From positions 1 to 63,600 of the forward strand of contig NZ_PISD01000025.1 of NCBI RefSeq assembly GCF_002835735.1: 63,600 nucleotides of DNA, given 5' to 3'. The notes under the pieces were generated by a model that saw only the letters and a program-made list of their open reading frames with translations, was not told the origin of the DNA and did not search any database. Made by a program: the position numbers and the translations under genes. Source of the DNA: Cytobacillus horneckiae. Its GTDB lineage: Bacteria > Bacillota > Bacilli > Bacillales > Cytobacillaceae. Shown here piece by piece: positions 47,512 through 58,480 of the stretch (the first letter of the stretch is position 1; every line of letters begins with the position of its first letter).

Positions 47512-48161
47512 TAAATTCGGCTCCTTTCAGCTCTCAATTGTTCTAGCTCTGTCTTCATATCTTCCAGCTCTTTTTCAAGCTCTTTAAATCGATCAGCAAT
47601 TGGATCCGGCAAATCTGTATGATTTAAATCTTTTGTAACTTTTACACCGTCTTGAATTTTCACCTTGCCTGGAATTCCAACAACAGTAGAGTTAGGCGGA
47701 ACATCATGCAGGACAACCGAACCGGCTCCTACTTTTGAGTTTTCCCCAATTGTAATCGATCCAAGCACCTTTGCCCCTGTGGCGATAAGCGCATTATCAT
47801 TTATTGTCGGGTGGCGCTTTCCTTTTTCCTTACCTGTTCCCCCTAAGGTAACACCTTGGTAAACAGTGACGTTATCGCCTATTTCGCATGTTTCCCCAAT
47901 CACAACACCCATTCCATGATCAATAAAAAAGCGGCGTCCGATTTTTGCACCTGGATGAATCTCAATTCCTGTAAAAAACCGGCTAATCTGCGAAGTTGCT
48001 CTAGCTAAGAAAAAGAATTTATTTTTATATAATGCATGCGCTATACGATGTGCCCAAATCGCATGTAAACCTGAATAGGTTAAAACAACTTCAAATGAAC
48101 TTCTGGCCGCCGGATCCTGTTCAAAAACAACATCAATATCTTCTTTCATTCTTTTAAACAT
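47511..48161 (-). CDS. cysE: Serine O-acetyltransferase
   Basis: First step of cysteine synthesis: serine + acetyl-CoA to O-acetylserine. 216 residues from the ATG giving [20 protein letters not shown], behind AAGGAGGGG; nine more in-frame residues upstream are leader. Left-handed beta-helix hexapeptides from about residue 70 with the catalytic [20 protein letters not shown] and [17 protein letters not shown], then a charged C-terminal coiled region. Co-regulated with cysS by a T-box. Confidence 0.96.
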   Translation of the reverse strand: MFKRMKEDIDVVFEQDPAARSSFEVVLTYSGLHAIWAHRIAHALYKNKFFFLARATSQISRFFTGIEIHPGAKIGRRFFIDHGMGVVIGETCEIGDNVTVYQGVTLGGTGKEKGKRHPTINDNALIATGAKVLGSITIGENSKVGAGSVVLHDVPPNSTVVGIPGKVKIQDGVKVTKDLNHTDLPDPIADRFKELEKELEDMKTELEQLRAERSRI

Positions 48162-48469
48162 CACTATCTTCCCCTCCTTTATTCTCATCCCTTATTTTCT
48201 TTGTATAATATTTTCTGGGAAATATCGAAATAGGCTTCCTTACACAAATTAGGTCCATTCACATACTGACGTATCGGGCACTTTCTTTTAAATAAGGTTC
48301 CGTAATTATTGAACCCGCAGCTTGAATACACTTTGATTTCTACAGATGACCATGAGCCTCTTAGCTCGTTTCCACACAATAGGATTTTATATCATATCAA
48401 GCTGTTCATTATATCAAAAATCGTTTTTTCTTATTCAAAAAATATTTGAATCCAGCCATAAATAAAAAT
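48162..48469. other. Spacer between the T-box terminator and cysE
   Basis: About 300 bases. A TTG-started 64-codon frame (48185-48379, minus) is open but has no ribosome binding site; I do not call it a gene. A possible extended -10 promoter lies at its upstream end. Nothing else recognisable. Confidence 0.5.
48408..48416 (-). promoter_or_regulatory. Possible extended -10 promoter downstream of the T-box
   Basis: Minus strand: TGATATAAT, a full extended -10, about 245 bases before cysE; the -35 (GAATAA at 17 bases) is weak. It would allow some cysES expression regardless of the T-box. Confidence 0.35.
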
Positions 48470-48730
48470 AAAAAACGCCCCTGTCAATAATGACAGAGAC
48501 GCTTCAATTCGCGCGGTTCCACTCTGTTTAAGCTCATGAAAAATCTGAGCCTCAACTCTAACCTGTTAACGGAAGGCATCCGCCTAATCTCTACTTAATC
48601 AAACACAGCATGTGAAGGACTGTTCGAAATAGGGCTCTGAGGGGCACTTCAGATGATGATAGACTTAAACCACTTTCAGCCGGTGATGGTTCTCTCTAAT
48701 AAGCCTCAAACATCCTACTCTTCCTCATCA
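48470..48730 (-). ncRNA. T-box leader, probably tRNA-Cys specific
   Basis: The T-box sequence AGAGTGGAACCGCG is at 48512-48525 and is followed by the terminator GCGTCTCTGTCA/TGACAGGGGCG with a TTTTTTATTTTT tail. Upstream, the stem I region includes AGAGAGAACC, the GGCTGAAAG bulge-like block and a TGC triplet (48644-48646) at the expected specifier place after CTGAAG. TGC is a cysteine codon, which agrees with cysE-cysS downstream. Uncharged tRNA-Cys would switch it to antitermination. Confidence 0.92.
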
Positions 48731-48740
48731 ACACTTTAAA

Positions 48741-49027
48741 TATAAAGCGGAAGGGCCTTGCTCAGCCTCGACAAGCATAAGACGAATCAGACGGGAGGTT
48801 GTTCTTTAACCTCTTGGCGGATTTGGCTTATGACCTCGAGAGGCTAGCCGCCGAAGCTGGATTAAATATAAAGCGGAGGCGGCTCGATCAGCCTCGACAA
48901 GCATAAGACGAATCAGACGGGAGGTTGTTCTTTAACCTCTTGGCGGATTTGACTTATGACCTCGAGGGGCTAGGCCCTGCAGCTGGATTAAATATAAAGC
49001 GGAAGGGCCTTGCTCAGCCCCGCTGTA
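48741..49027. repeat. Tandem 126-bp palindromic repeat, 2.3 units
   Basis: Units start TATAAAGCGG at 48741, 48867 and 48993, an exact 126-base period; the third is truncated after the left arm. Each full unit has a left arm ending CGACAAGCATAAGACG, an inner hairpin GAGGTT/AACCTC and a right arm beginning CTTATGACCTCGAG and ending AGCTGGATTAAA. Right arm of one unit pairs with left arm of the next over about 25 bases. There is no open frame of note. It lies between gltX and the T-box. Confidence 0.9.
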
Positions 49028-49077
49028 AAATCAACTTAAAATGATACTACTTACTATATTACATTTTTTCCAGAATG

Positions 49078-50535
49078 TTAACCTAAAATACTTGCCAAAC
49101 GATCTTTTATTTTGTCTTTTCCAAGCAGTTCAATCGCTTGCGGCAAGTCTGGGCCGTGTGTTTGACCAGTTGTGGCGGAACGGATTGGCATAAATAATTT
49201 TTTTCCTTTATGACCAGTAGCCTTCTGCACAGACTTCATTGACGCTTTAATGGCATCAGCTTCGAAAGATTCCAATTGATCAATTTCATTTAAGAAGGCA
49301 GATAGAACTTCAGGTACTTCCTCTTCTGCAAGAACTTCTTTCGCTTCGTCCTCAATCATCAGCTCTTCTGTGAAGAACATATCTGTCAATTCAACTATCT
49401 CTGCACCAAAGCTCATTTTCTCTTGGAAAAGTGCAACAAGCTTTTTCACCCATGCCATTTTTTCCTCAGATAGGTTTTCCTCAACTTTTCCTGCTTTAAT
49501 TAGATGTGGAAGAGTAATCTCCACAAGTTTATCTACATCAAGCTTTTTCATATATTGGTTATTCATATATGCAAGCTTTTGTTTATCGAATAGTGCAGGT
49601 GACTTGGAAAGTCGGCTTGCATCAAAGATTTCAATAAATTCATCTTTAGAGAAAATTTCTTCCTCTCCGCTTGGAGACCAGCCAAGTAGTGCAATAAAGT
49701 TAAATAAGGCTTCAGGCAAATAGCCGAGCTCCTCATATTGTTCAATAAATTGAATAATCGACTCATCGCGCTTACTTAGCTTCTTTCGGCTTTCATTAAC
49801 AATTAAAGTCATATGGCCAAAACGAGGCGGTTCCCAGCCCAGCGCTTCATAAATCATTAATTGCTTAGGTGTATTAGAGATATGGTCATCCCCTCTTAGC
49901 ACATGAGAAATCTTCATTAAGTAATCATCCACTGCCACAGCAAAATTATATGTCGGTGTTCCATCTTTTTTGACAATGACGTGGTCGCCGATTCCGTCAG
50001 ATTCGAAAGAAACTTCCCCTTTGACCATATCATCAAAGGTATAAACCTTCCCTTGCGGTACAAGGAAGCGAATGCTTGGTTTTCTGCCTTCTGCTTCAAA
50101 CTGCGCACGCTCCGCTTGTGATAAATGACGGCATTTACCAGAATAGATAGGTGTTTCACCTTTAGCCATTTGCGCCTCGCGCTCCGCCTCAAGCTCTTCT
50201 TCAGTACAATAGCATTTATAAGCTTTTCCGGCTTCAAGCAGTTCATTGTAATGTTTTTCATAAATTTCATTTCGCTCTGATTGACGGTAAGGGCCATAGC
50301 CTCCATCTTTGTCTACACTCTCATCCCAATCAATTCCAAGCCATTGCAGATATTTAAGCTGGCTTTGCTCGCCGCCTTCAATATTGCGCTTTTTATCTGT
50401 ATCTTCAATACGGATAATAAACTTTCCGCCCTGATTGCGGGCATATAAATAATTAAATAAAGCTGTACGTGCGTTCCCAATATGTAAATGCCCTGTTGGG
50501 CTAGGTGCATAACGAACACGAATATCGTTTGACAT
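49078..50535 (-). CDS. gltX: Glutamyl-tRNA synthetase
   Basis: Class I synthetase; in Bacilli it is non-discriminating and also makes Glu-tRNA-Gln for GatCAB, which I infer for this one. 485 residues. HIGN at 18-21 ([14 protein letters not shown]) and KLSKR at 252-256; the [11 protein letters not shown] insertion typical of bacterial GluRS follows at about 107. TAGGAGGCAG ribosome binding site. It is first of the gltX-cysE-cysS group, with a promoter upstream. Confidence 0.97.
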   Translation of the reverse strand: MSNDIRVRYAPSPTGHLHIGNARTALFNYLYARNQGGKFIIRIEDTDKKRNIEGGEQSQLKYLQWLGIDWDESVDKDGGYGPYRQSERNEIYEKHYNELLEAGKAYKCYCTEEELEAEREAQMAKGETPIYSGKCRHLSQAERAQFEAEGRKPSIRFLVPQGKVYTFDDMVKGEVSFESDGIGDHVIVKKDGTPTYNFAVAVDDYLMKISHVLRGDDHISNTPKQLMIYEALGWEPPRFGHMTLIVNESRKKLSKRDESIIQFIEQYEELGYLPEALFNFIALLGWSPSGEEEIFSKDEFIEIFDASRLSKSPALFDKQKLAYMNNQYMKKLDVDKLVEITLPHLIKAGKVEENLSEEKMAWVKKLVALFQEKMSFGAEIVELTDMFFTEELMIEDEAKEVLAEEEVPEVLSAFLNEIDQLESFEADAIKASMKSVQKATGHKGKKLFMPIRSATTGQTHGPDLPQAIELLGKDKIKDRLASILG

Positions 50536-50686
50536 TTTCCTGCCTCCTAAAAACTTAATCCTCTATATAAAGTGAAGCTTCAATCAGGAAGGTTTCACCT
50601 TTTGTCAGTTCAAAACCGGCTCAGACTTTACCGACAATTACAGGCCAGGCTTCCCGTTAATCTACATTCAATTGCTAGCAATCTTT

Positions 50687-50714
50687 ATTTTATCATCCTG
50701 CGTTTTGTTGTCAA
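50687..50714 (-). promoter_or_regulatory. Promoter of gltX
   Basis: Minus strand: TTGACA, 16 bases, TAAAAT, about 150 bases before gltX and just after ispF. The 5' UTR can form a TTGTC/GACAA-closed hairpin; no T-box features are seen. Confidence 0.7.
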
Positions 50715-50727
50715 AGAGGGTTACTAG

Positions 50728-51210
50728 TTAAATGTCTCTCTTCTTTAATAGGACTGTTACCTGGGAAGCAATTCCTTCCCCGCGTCCTGTGAAGCCAAGC
50801 TTTTCAGTTGTTGTTGCTTTCACATTGATATTTTCAGCATCTGTCTCTAAAAGCTCTGCTATTCTTGCACGCATCGATTCGATATGCGGTGCCATTTTAG
50901 GCATTTGCGCAATGATTGTGCAATCTGCGTTTACTAGTTCATATCCTTTGTTTTTTACAAGCTGCCATACGTGCACCATCAATTTTGCAGAATCTGCATC
51001 CTTAAATTCCGGGTCAGTGTCTGGAAAATGCTTTCCGATATCACCCTCACCAATCGCACCTAAACAAGCATCAGAAACTGTATGTAAAAGTACATCTGCA
51101 TCGGAATGCCCCAACAATCCCTTTTCATATGGGATTTGAATGCCTCCGATAATGAGCGGACGCCCTTCTGTTAATTGATGTACATCAAATCCTTGTCCAA
51201 TACGAAACAT
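50728..51210 (-). CDS. ispF: 2-C-methyl-D-erythritol 2,4-cyclodiphosphate synthase
   Basis: Fifth step of the MEP isoprenoid pathway, forming the cyclic diphosphate from CDP-ME 2-phosphate. 160 residues; trimer. The zinc site residues are in GQGFDVHQL and [10 protein letters not shown]; the signature [20 protein letters not shown] and [16 protein letters not shown] are present. It follows ispD by 51 bases; the two act in the same pathway, separated by ispE, which is not in the window. Confidence 0.97.
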   Translation of the reverse strand: MFRIGQGFDVHQLTEGRPLIIGGIQIPYEKGLLGHSDADVLLHTVSDACLGAIGEGDIGKHFPDTDPEFKDADSAKLMVHVWQLVKNKGYELVNADCTIIAQMPKMAPHIESMRARIAELLETDAENINVKATTTEKLGFTGRGEGIASQVTVLLKKRDI

Positions 51211-51261
51211 ACAATCTTCTCCTTTATTAATAGATCATGCTATTTTTATTTTATTTTTCTA

Positions 51262-51951
51262 TCATAGCTGATTTTTGCGTTTTTTGATAATGGCTTCGGC
51301 AAAATACAAATCTTCCGGTGTGGTTAATTTTATATTATCGTAATCGCCTTCAACGATGGCAATTTTCGCATTCAGCCGTTCTACGAGGCTGGCATCATCT
51401 GTCCCCACATAGCTATCTTCCTCTGCCCTGCGGTGTGCCTCACTTAGAATAGATAGCTTAAAGGCTTGAGGTGTTTGGACCGACCACAGATTTGAACGGT
51501 CAATCGTATCGTGTACAAATCCGTCCTGTGCCCTTTTTACAGTATCCTTCATAGGCACAGCTAAGATAGCACCATCTGCATGTTCCGCTTCAGCTACAAG
51601 CCTTGTAATCAGCTCTGTTTGCAAGAATGGACGCGCGCCGTCATGCACAAGAATGACTCCATCATCTGTTAGTTGCTTTACAACATTATACACACTGTGC
51701 TGGCGCTCCTTGCCACCAGGAATATAGCCTTTAACTTTTGTTACCCCGTAATGGCTGATCGTCTCTTTTAACTCTAGTTCTTCAAGTGGATTAATGGCTA
51801 AAAAAACGCCCTCACAATTTGTATCACGCTCAAAAATTTTTAATGTATGGATAAGGACCGGTTCATTGTGAAGTTCAAGAAAAAGCTTATTCTTCCCTGC
51901 TCCCATTCTCTTTCCCTGCCCAGCTGCAGGGATCACTACTCTATACGACAT
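51262..51951 (-). CDS. ispD: 2-C-methyl-D-erythritol 4-phosphate cytidylyltransferase
   Basis: Third step of the MEP pathway: MEP + CTP to CDP-ME. 229 residues. Nucleotide-binding loop PAAGQGKRMGAGKNKLFLEL with the catalytic Arg and Lys, VHDGARPF and the substrate-binding TDDASLVE are intact. It overlaps nothing; a hairpin resembling a terminator lies between yacL and this gene, so expression may be reduced relative to yacL or start within the gap. Confidence 0.96.
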   Translation of the reverse strand: MSYRVVIPAAGQGKRMGAGKNKLFLELHNEPVLIHTLKIFERDTNCEGVFLAINPLEELELKETISHYGVTKVKGYIPGGKERQHSVYNVVKQLTDDGVILVHDGARPFLQTELITRLVAEAEHADGAILAVPMKDTVKRAQDGFVHDTIDRSNLWSVQTPQAFKLSILSEAHRRAEEDSYVGTDDASLVERLNAKIAIVEGDYDNIKLTTPEDLYFAEAIIKKRKNQL

Positions 51952-51980
51952 CGGCTTCTAAATTCTCCCTTAATCAGAAT

Positions 51981-52034
51981 AAAAAGCGGAAAGAAAGAGC
52001 TTTACCATAGTTAGCTCTTTCCCTCTGCTCTTTT
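51981..52034. terminator. Terminator-like hairpin between yacL and ispD
   Basis: A nine-base stem GAAAGAGCT/AGCTCTTTC, extended by AAAAAGCGGAAA-like flanks on both sides. On the minus strand it is followed by TTTCCGCTTTTTATT. Termination is likely partial because ispD lies immediately downstream with no clear promoter. Confidence 0.6.
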
Positions 52035-52043
52035 TGTTTATTA

Positions 52044-53123
52044 TTATAATGCTTTTTCTAATAATTTGGGCTTAGCAAATATCATCCTGCCGGCTGATGT
52101 TTGAAGTACGCTTGTAACAACGACATCAATATGTTTACCAATATAATTGCGGCCTTCTTCTACAACGATCATTGTGCCATCATCCAAATAGGCAATGCCC
52201 TGGTTTTGTTCCTTACCGTCCTTAATAACCTGCACTTTCATTTCCTCACCCGGCAATACTACAGGCTTTACAGCGTTTGCAAGATCATTAATATTTAGAA
52301 CCGCTACCTTTTGAAGTTCACAAACCTTATTCAAGTTAAAATCATTCGTTACCACTACACCATTTGAAATTTTGGCAAGCTTTACAAGTTTACTGTCAAC
52401 CTCTTGGATTTCTTCAAAATTACCTTCATAAATTTCGACCTTCATCGAAAGCTCTTTTTGAATGCGATTTAAAATATCTAAGCCTCTTCGTCCTCTATTT
52501 CTTTTCAAAACATCAGATGAATCCGCAATATGCTGAAGCTCTTCTAAAACAAATCTCGGAATGACAATTGTCCCTTCCAAAAAGCCTGTCTGACATATAT
52601 CCGCAACCCTGCCATCAATAATAACGCTCGTATCTAAGATTTTCAGTTTATTTGCTTCAATCTCAACTTCATCTTCATTCACTTTTTTCTTTTTGCTAGT
52701 AAATAGGGTTAATAATTCATCCCGCTTCTTAAAACCAATTTGAAAGCCTAAATAACCGAATAACAAGGTTAATACGATTGGGGCAACCGTATTAAATATC
52801 GGGAACTCAATGGTATTAAGCGCATAACCAATCAAAAACGCTACAACAAGGCCAAATATAAGCCCTAAACTACCAAAAATAATATCTGTAATCGGAACCT
52901 TTACAATGGACTCCTCTGTCCATTTAATAAAATTGACCACATGGTCTACAGCCCAAAATGTTATTAAATAAAAAATAATGGCTCCTAAAATGGCAGAAAC
53001 ATAAGGATTATTTATTAGAGGAATGTCTTCTAGTCTAATTAATATCAATAATTCCGGGATTAAAAATATCCCAAGCGTGATTCCTATAATAAGAAAACAA
53101 GCCTGTACAATTCTCTTTAACAT
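52044..53123 (-). CDS. yacL: Membrane PIN-TRAM domain protein YacL
   Basis: 359 residues. Four N-terminal membrane helices (about 7-27, 37-60, 80-104 and 113-131), then a cytoplasmic PIN-like nuclease domain ([19 protein letters not shown] with the first catalytic Asp, [21 protein letters not shown]) and a C-terminal TRAM domain ([20 protein letters not shown]). The architecture is conserved in Gram-positives next to disA; its precise role is not known to me. The PIN acidic residues are all present, so ribonuclease activity is possible. Confidence 0.92.
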   Translation of the reverse strand: MLKRIVQACFLIIGITLGIFLIPELLILIRLEDIPLINNPYVSAILGAIIFYLITFWAVDHVVNFIKWTEESIVKVPITDIIFGSLGLIFGLVVAFLIGYALNTIEFPIFNTVAPIVLTLLFGYLGFQIGFKKRDELLTLFTSKKKKVNEDEVEIEANKLKILDTSVIIDGRVADICQTGFLEGTIVIPRFVLEELQHIADSSDVLKRNRGRRGLDILNRIQKELSMKVEIYEGNFEEIQEVDSKLVKLAKISNGVVVTNDFNLNKVCELQKVAVLNINDLANAVKPVVLPGEEMKVQVIKDGKEQNQGIAYLDDGTMIVVEEGRNYIGKHIDVVVTSVLQTSAGRMIFAKPKLLEKAL

Positions 53124-53271
53124 TCCCTCACCTCCTTTTATTCATTATTAACAAATTCTCAAATTCAAAACGCTAATATTGGAAACTTTTATCATTATTA
53201 TAAAAAATTATTTCAAAAAACTAAAAAAAAGGAATTTCAACGTGCTTGATTACACTTTAAGCCTAGCACCG

Positions 53272-53297
53272 TTTATTATTGGATGTCAAATAATAAA
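53272..53297. promoter_or_regulatory. Palindrome overlapping a -35 box upstream of yacL
   Basis: Perfect nine-base arms TTTATTATT/AATAATAAA around eight bases. On the minus strand a TTGACA sits in its centre and a poor -10 (TAGGCT) follows at 18 bases. It could be an operator for yacL; no known regulator is matched. Confidence 0.35.
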
Positions 53298-53338
53298 CCA
53301 ACCATTTTAGCACATCATGTTCATAAGTTCAATGGGTT

Positions 53339-54412
53339 TTATAAATGTCTTTCAGCGAAAAACTGTTCCTGGATAAGCCTTAGCCCTTCATTAATTTTTC
53401 TTGCTCTTACTTCGCCAATCCCTTCAACCTCATCTAAATCCTCAATGGAAGCTGCGGCAATATGTCGTAGCTCTTGAAAGCGTTCAATTAAATTTTCAAT
53501 AATAATTGGCGGCAATCTTGGAACTTTATGAAGCACCCTAAACCCTCTTGGGTGAATGACTTCTTCCGTATGAATATAGCCATGATAGCCAAGGAGCTTC
53601 ATAATGACAGAATCCTCCAATGTTTCACCTTTTGATAATTCTTGCAGTTTAATTAAAGCTGCTTTTGCAGATAAGTCTTTTGAATGGGAATAGTCCATGA
53701 TTACGAACTCAGCTTCCCTTTCCATTTCGATCAACAACTCATTCATTTGGAGGCGAATCAGTCTACCCTCTGTTCCAAGCTCACTTAAATACGTTAGCAG
53801 TTCATTTTTTATTCGCAAAATCATTTCAATGCTATGCATTACATTTAGTACATCATTATAAGTCACTTGCTCTTCAAACTCTAAAATGCCTAAATTAGAG
53901 ATATTCTGTTCTAGTACGACTTTATACTTTTCTAAAGTTTGCACTGCAACATTCGCTTTTGTTAATATCACGCCAATATCTTTTAAAGAATATCTTGATG
54001 CTCCTTTATAGAGCGTAATTACATTTCTCCTTTGTGATACGGCAATCACTAATGCACCTGTTTGTTTAGCTATTCGTTCTGCCGTCCTATGGCGCATGCC
54101 AGTTTCTGAAGAAGGAATACTTGAATCAGGCGCAAGTTGTGCATTGGCAATGAGAATTTTATTACCTTCTTGGTTCAAGATAATAGCCCCATCCATTTTT
54201 GCCAGTTCATATAAATAATTTGGTGAGAAAGGGCAGTTAATCTGAAAGCCTCCATCAACCAGACTTGATATTTGCTCTTTTGAACAAAGAACAATAAGCC
54301 CCCCTGTATTCGCACGCAACACATTATCAATCCCTGCACGCAATGGTGTTCCCGGTGCTAGAAACTTTAGTATTTCACTAATTGTAATATCACTTTGTTT
54401 TTTTGATTCCAC
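53339..54412 (-). CDS. disA: DNA integrity scanning diadenylate cyclase DisA
   Basis: Makes cyclic di-AMP from two ATP and scans DNA for branched structures, delaying sporulation on damage. 357 residues: DAC domain with DGA at 74-76 and RHR at 107-109 (both motifs wild type), a central helical spine and a C-terminal HhH DNA-binding domain ([20 protein letters not shown]). It begins three bases after radA ends, and the two are known to interact genetically in Bacillus. Confidence 0.97.
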   Translation of the reverse strand: MESKKQSDITISEILKFLAPGTPLRAGIDNVLRANTGGLIVLCSKEQISSLVDGGFQINCPFSPNYLYELAKMDGAIILNQEGNKILIANAQLAPDSSIPSSETGMRHRTAERIAKQTGALVIAVSQRRNVITLYKGASRYSLKDIGVILTKANVAVQTLEKYKVVLEQNISNLGILEFEEQVTYNDVLNVMHSIEMILRIKNELLTYLSELGTEGRLIRLQMNELLIEMEREAEFVIMDYSHSKDLSAKAALIKLQELSKGETLEDSVIMKLLGYHGYIHTEEVIHPRGFRVLHKVPRLPPIIIENLIERFQELRHIAAASIEDLDEVEGIGEVRARKINEGLRLIQEQFFAERHL

Positions 54413-54415
54413 TTG

Positions 54416-55798
54416 TTATTGACCCCCTAATGCCGCCTTCAATGCTTCACTTACTGATTGGACACCAATTAATTCTATGCCTGCAGGAATTGTCCACCCG
54501 CCTAAATTATTCGCCGGCAAAATGACTCGCTCAAATCCTAATTTCGCCGCTTCCTGTACACGCTGCTCAATTCTAGACACCCGTCTCACTTCTCCTGTTA
54601 AGCCCACTTCACCGATGATGCAATCTGTCGCCCTTGTTGGCTTATCACGAAAGCTTGAAGCAATACTGACAGCAATTGCTAAATCAATGGCAGGCTCGTC
54701 CAGCTTGACCCCTCCAGCCACTTTTAAATAGGCATCCTGATTTTGCAGTAGCATTCCAACTCTTTTTTCCAATACTGCCATTAATAATGGGACGCGGTTA
54801 TGATCGATCCCTGTAGCCATTCTTCTAGGATTGCCAAAGCTCGTTGGAGAAATGAGTGCCTGAATTTCAACAAGAACTGGTCTTGTCCCCTCCATTGATG
54901 CGACTACAGTCGACCCAGCAGCTCCTCCAGAACGCTCCTCAAGGAAAATTTCCGAAGGATTAGCTACCTCTTCGAGACCGAGTTCTTTCATCTCAAATAT
55001 CCCCATCTCGTTTGTGGATCCGAAGCGGTTCTTTACCGCCCTTAAAATACGATAAGTATGATGACGCTCTCCTTCGAAATATAAAACTGTATCAACCATA
55101 TGCTCTAGCAAACGAGGCCCAGCGATAGAACCTTCCTTTGTTACATGGCCGACAATAAAAATGGCAATCCCTTTTGTTTTCCCAATTCGCATTAGCTCGG
55201 CTGTACACTCTCTCACTTGAGATACACTTCCCGGAGCTGAGGTAATATCCGGGTGATATATCGTTTGAATCGAGTCTACTATAACAAAGCTCGGGTCAGT
55301 GCTATCGATTGTGCGACTAATCTCTTCAAGGCTAGTCTCAGCATATACGAGCAGCTGATCAGAAGAAACGCCCAGCCTATCCGCACGTAGCTTCGTTTGT
55401 CTTACCGACTCCTCTCCGGAGATATAAAGCACTGAATGATTTTGATTAGCTAATTGTGAAGATACTTGCAAAAGCAAGGTAGATTTACCGATACCCGGAT
55501 CTCCCCCTATTAATACGAGGGATCCTTTCACTACCCCTCCACCAAGCACACGATTCAGCTCTTTCATTTCTGTATATATTCTAGGTTCGCTTACTGTTTC
55601 AATGCTAGTAATCGGCGTTGCTTTAGAAGCAAGCGCAGCCCCTTGAGAATGAGCAAATGCGCCCCTTCTTGTATTCACAGGCTTTTCCGTTTCTTCTGTC
55701 ATTTTATTCCACACACCACACCCTGGACATTTCCCCATCCATTTTGCGGATTCATAACCACATTCTTGACATATAAATTTAGTTTTTCTTTTTGCCAT
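54416..55798 (-). CDS. radA: DNA repair protein RadA
   Basis: RecA-like branch-migration helicase. 460 residues: N-terminal zinc finger with Cys10, Cys13, Cys24 and Cys27, Walker [11 protein letters not shown] at 98-107, the RadA-specific KNRFG at 256-260, and a C-terminal Lon-protease-like domain without a proteolytic Ser-Lys dyad, as usual. It has its own promoter after the clpC terminator and is followed by disA. Confidence 0.97.
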   Translation of the reverse strand: MAKRKTKFICQECGYESAKWMGKCPGCGVWNKMTEETEKPVNTRRGAFAHSQGAALASKATPITSIETVSEPRIYTEMKELNRVLGGGVVKGSLVLIGGDPGIGKSTLLLQVSSQLANQNHSVLYISGEESVRQTKLRADRLGVSSDQLLVYAETSLEEISRTIDSTDPSFVIVDSIQTIYHPDITSAPGSVSQVRECTAELMRIGKTKGIAIFIVGHVTKEGSIAGPRLLEHMVDTVLYFEGERHHTYRILRAVKNRFGSTNEMGIFEMKELGLEEVANPSEIFLEERSGGAAGSTVVASMEGTRPVLVEIQALISPTSFGNPRRMATGIDHNRVPLLMAVLEKRVGMLLQNQDAYLKVAGGVKLDEPAIDLAIAVSIASSFRDKPTRATDCIIGEVGLTGEVRRVSRIEQRVQEAAKLGFERVILPANNLGGWTIPAGIELIGVQSVSEALKAALGGQ

Positions 55799-55838
55799 TA
55801 CTTTCTCCTTTAGCAGTGCATGTTATCTATTTAATTCT

Positions 55839-55867
55839 AATATATCAAGTGATTGTACACTATTCAA
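55839..55867 (-). promoter_or_regulatory. Promoter of radA-disA
   Basis: Minus strand: TTGAAT, 17 bases, TATATT, about 40 bases before radA and after the clpC terminator. Confidence 0.65.
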
Positions 55868-55967
55868 AGATTAACTAATTAATGGAAAAATTAGTTACAA
55901 ATGATGCACGCTCCAACAAACGTTGTCATCTTATTTTTTACTGAACAATAAACGAATTTCATTTTAG

Positions 55968-56002
55968 CTAAAAAAAGTACACGCCTGTCTTCAAGCGTGT
56001 AC
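55968..56002 (-). terminator. Terminator after clpC
   Basis: Minus strand: GTACACGC, ten-base loop, GCGTGTAC followed by TTTTTTTAGC. It ends the ctsR-mcsA-mcsB-clpC transcript. Confidence 0.92.
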
Positions 56003-56026
56003 CTTTGGTGTAATAAATTTTGCTAT

Positions 56027-58474
56027 TTATTTTTGTCCAGAAGCTGCAGTTGGTTCAGCTGTTTTTACGACAAACTCACCATCTTGAATGTCAATCACTA
56101 CGCTTTGCCCTGTTAATACTGTTCCTCTTAACAGTTCTTCTGAAAGTCGATCCTCAATATGCTTCTGAATGGCTCTGCGCAATGGTCTTGCTCCATACTC
56201 TGGATCATACCCTTCTTCAGATATTTTTAATTTCGCTGATTCCGTAAGTTCCAGAGTAATGTCTTGCTCCTTCAAACGAGTTGTTAACGAGTCAGACATC
56301 AATGTGACAATCTCTTGCAGATGCTTTCTTTCAAGTGCATGGAATACGATGATTTCGTCGATACGGTTAAGGAATTCCGGACGGAACGCTTTCTTCAATT
56401 CCTCCATTACTTTCCCTTTCATATCTTTATAATCATGTCCCTCATCTTGAATGTTAAAGCCAACGTATTTATTACGTTTTAAAGCCTCTGCACCAACATT
56501 GGATGTCATAATTAACACCGTATTGCGGAAATCCACTGTTCTGCCTTTAGAATCAGTTAAACGGCCATCTTCCAGCACTTGAAGCAGGATATTGAATACA
56601 TCAGGATGCGCTTTTTCAATTTCATCAAGCAAAACGACTGAATATGGTTTTCTGCGTACCTTTTCAGTCAATTGGCCGCCTTCGTCATACCCTACATAAC
56701 CTGGAGGCGATCCAACAAGACGTGAAGTTGAATGCTTCTCCATGTATTCTGACATATCAATTCGAATCATCGCATCCTCGTCACCGAACATCGCTTCTGC
56801 TAACGCTCGAGCAAGCTCCGTTTTACCGACACCTGTTGGTCCAAGGAATACAAATGAACCAATAGGACGCTTAGGATCTTTCAATCCTGCACGGGCTCTG
56901 CGGACAGCTTTAGAAATTGCTTTCACCGCTTCTTCTTGACCAATTACACGAGAGTGAAGGATGTCTTCAAGATTTAACAGCTTATCCGTTTCTGTTTGCG
57001 CTAGTTTGGTCACTGGAATTCCTGTCCAGCTTGATACAACATTCGCAATATCATCAACAGTTACTTCGCTGTTTTCCTTCCCTTGTTTTTCTTTCCATGA
57101 CTTTTTCGTTTCCTCCAGCTGTTCCCTTAAACGCTGCTCTGAATCTCTTAAGGAAGCAGCTTTTTCAAATTCTTGGCTTTGAACGGCCGCATCTTTTTCC
57201 TTGCGTACATCCTCAAGCTTTACTTCAAGCTCCTTCAAGTTGGGAGGGGTTGTGTAAGAGCGCAGCCTTACTTTAGAACCTGCCTCATCAATCAAGTCAA
57301 TGGCTTTATCAGGAAGAAAACGATCGGAAATATAGCGGTCTGATAATTTTACAGCTGCTTCAATTGCTGCATCAGTAATCGTTACACGATGGTGAGCTTC
57401 ATAACGATCTCTTAACCCTTTAAGAATTTGAACCGATTCTTCGGATGTTGGCTCATCAACCGTAATTGGTTGGAAACGTCTTTCCAATGCTGCATCTTTT
57501 TCAATATATTTACGGTATTCATCTAAAGTTGTAGCACCGATACATTGAAGTTCCCCACGTGCCAGCGATGGCTTTAATATATTCGAAGCATCAATTGCTC
57601 CTTCAGCGCCACCTGCACCGATTAATGTATGAAGTTCATCAATAAATAAAATAATATTGCCCGCTTGGCGAATTTCATCCATTACTTTTTTCAAGCGATC
57701 TTCAAATTCGCCGCGATATTTCGTGCCTGCTACAACCGTACCCATATCAAGTGTCATAACCCGTTTATCACGCAATGTTTCAGGCACTTCATTGTTAATG
57801 ATTTGCTGTGCTAACCCTTCTGCAATCGCTGTTTTACCTACACCAGGCTCACCGATTAGAACCGGATTATTTTTTGTTCTTCTGCTGAGCACTTCAATAA
57901 CACGTTGAATTTCTTTACTGCGGCCAATTACAGGATCTAGGCTGCCTTCACGTGCAATTGCTGTTAAATCACGTGCAAGTCCATCCAATGTTGGTGTATT
58001 AGCATTTGCTGATGAACCGCCTTGGTGTCCGCTAGATTCATTGCTTCCAAGCAATTGCAGTACTTGCTGGCGAGCTTTGTTTAGACTAACACCTAAGTTA
58101 TTGAGTACCCTTGCTGCTACACCTTCTCCTTCACGAATCAAGCCGAGCAGGATATGCTCAGTCCCTACATAAGAGTGGCCTAATTTTCTAGCTTCATCCA
58201 TAGAAAGTTCAATTACTTTCTTCGCCCTTGGCGTATAGTGCGGCGTTTGAGACGCTTCCTGCCCCCTGCCGATTAAATTTTCAACTTCAGTTTGAATCTT
58301 TTCAGAGCCGAGACCTAATGCATAAAGTGCTTTCGCTGCAATTCCTTCACCTTCACTTACTAAGCCTAATAAAATATGTTCTGTTCCGATATTGCTGTGA
58401 CCTAAGCGAATTGCTTCCTCCTGGGCTAATGCTAATACCTTTTGCGCTCTTTCAGTGAATCGACCGAACATCAT
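56027..58474 (-). CDS. clpC: ATP-dependent Clp protease ATP-binding subunit ClpC
   Basis: HSP100 unfoldase that feeds arginine-phosphorylated and adaptor-bound proteins to ClpP. 815 residues: two Clp-N repeats (1-145), AAA+ 1 with Walker A GEPGVGKT at 208-215 and Walker B ILFIDE at 275-280, an M-domain/UVR region at about 415-465, and AAA+ 2 with GPTGVGKT at 545-552. The ClpP-docking VGF loop (KYVGFNIQ) is present. It ends the CtsR operon, seven bases after mcsB. Confidence 0.98.
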   Translation of the reverse strand: MMFGRFTERAQKVLALAQEEAIRLGHSNIGTEHILLGLVSEGEGIAAKALYALGLGSEKIQTEVENLIGRGQEASQTPHYTPRAKKVIELSMDEARKLGHSYVGTEHILLGLIREGEGVAARVLNNLGVSLNKARQQVLQLLGSNESSGHQGGSSANANTPTLDGLARDLTAIAREGSLDPVIGRSKEIQRVIEVLSRRTKNNPVLIGEPGVGKTAIAEGLAQQIINNEVPETLRDKRVMTLDMGTVVAGTKYRGEFEDRLKKVMDEIRQAGNIILFIDELHTLIGAGGAEGAIDASNILKPSLARGELQCIGATTLDEYRKYIEKDAALERRFQPITVDEPTSEESVQILKGLRDRYEAHHRVTITDAAIEAAVKLSDRYISDRFLPDKAIDLIDEAGSKVRLRSYTTPPNLKELEVKLEDVRKEKDAAVQSQEFEKAASLRDSEQRLREQLEETKKSWKEKQGKENSEVTVDDIANVVSSWTGIPVTKLAQTETDKLLNLEDILHSRVIGQEEAVKAISKAVRRARAGLKDPKRPIGSFVFLGPTGVGKTELARALAEAMFGDEDAMIRIDMSEYMEKHSTSRLVGSPPGYVGYDEGGQLTEKVRRKPYSVVLLDEIEKAHPDVFNILLQVLEDGRLTDSKGRTVDFRNTVLIMTSNVGAEALKRNKYVGFNIQDEGHDYKDMKGKVMEELKKAFRPEFLNRIDEIIVFHALERKHLQEIVTLMSDSLTTRLKEQDITLELTESAKLKISEEGYDPEYGARPLRRAIQKHIEDRLSEELLRGTVLTGQSVVIDIQDGEFVVKTAEPTAASGQK

Positions 58475-58480
58475 ATTTCA

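Noticed and set aside
48741..49027. CRISPR array
   Set aside because: The period is 126 bases with near-identical sequence throughout; there are no short direct repeats separated by unique spacers and no cas genes in the window.
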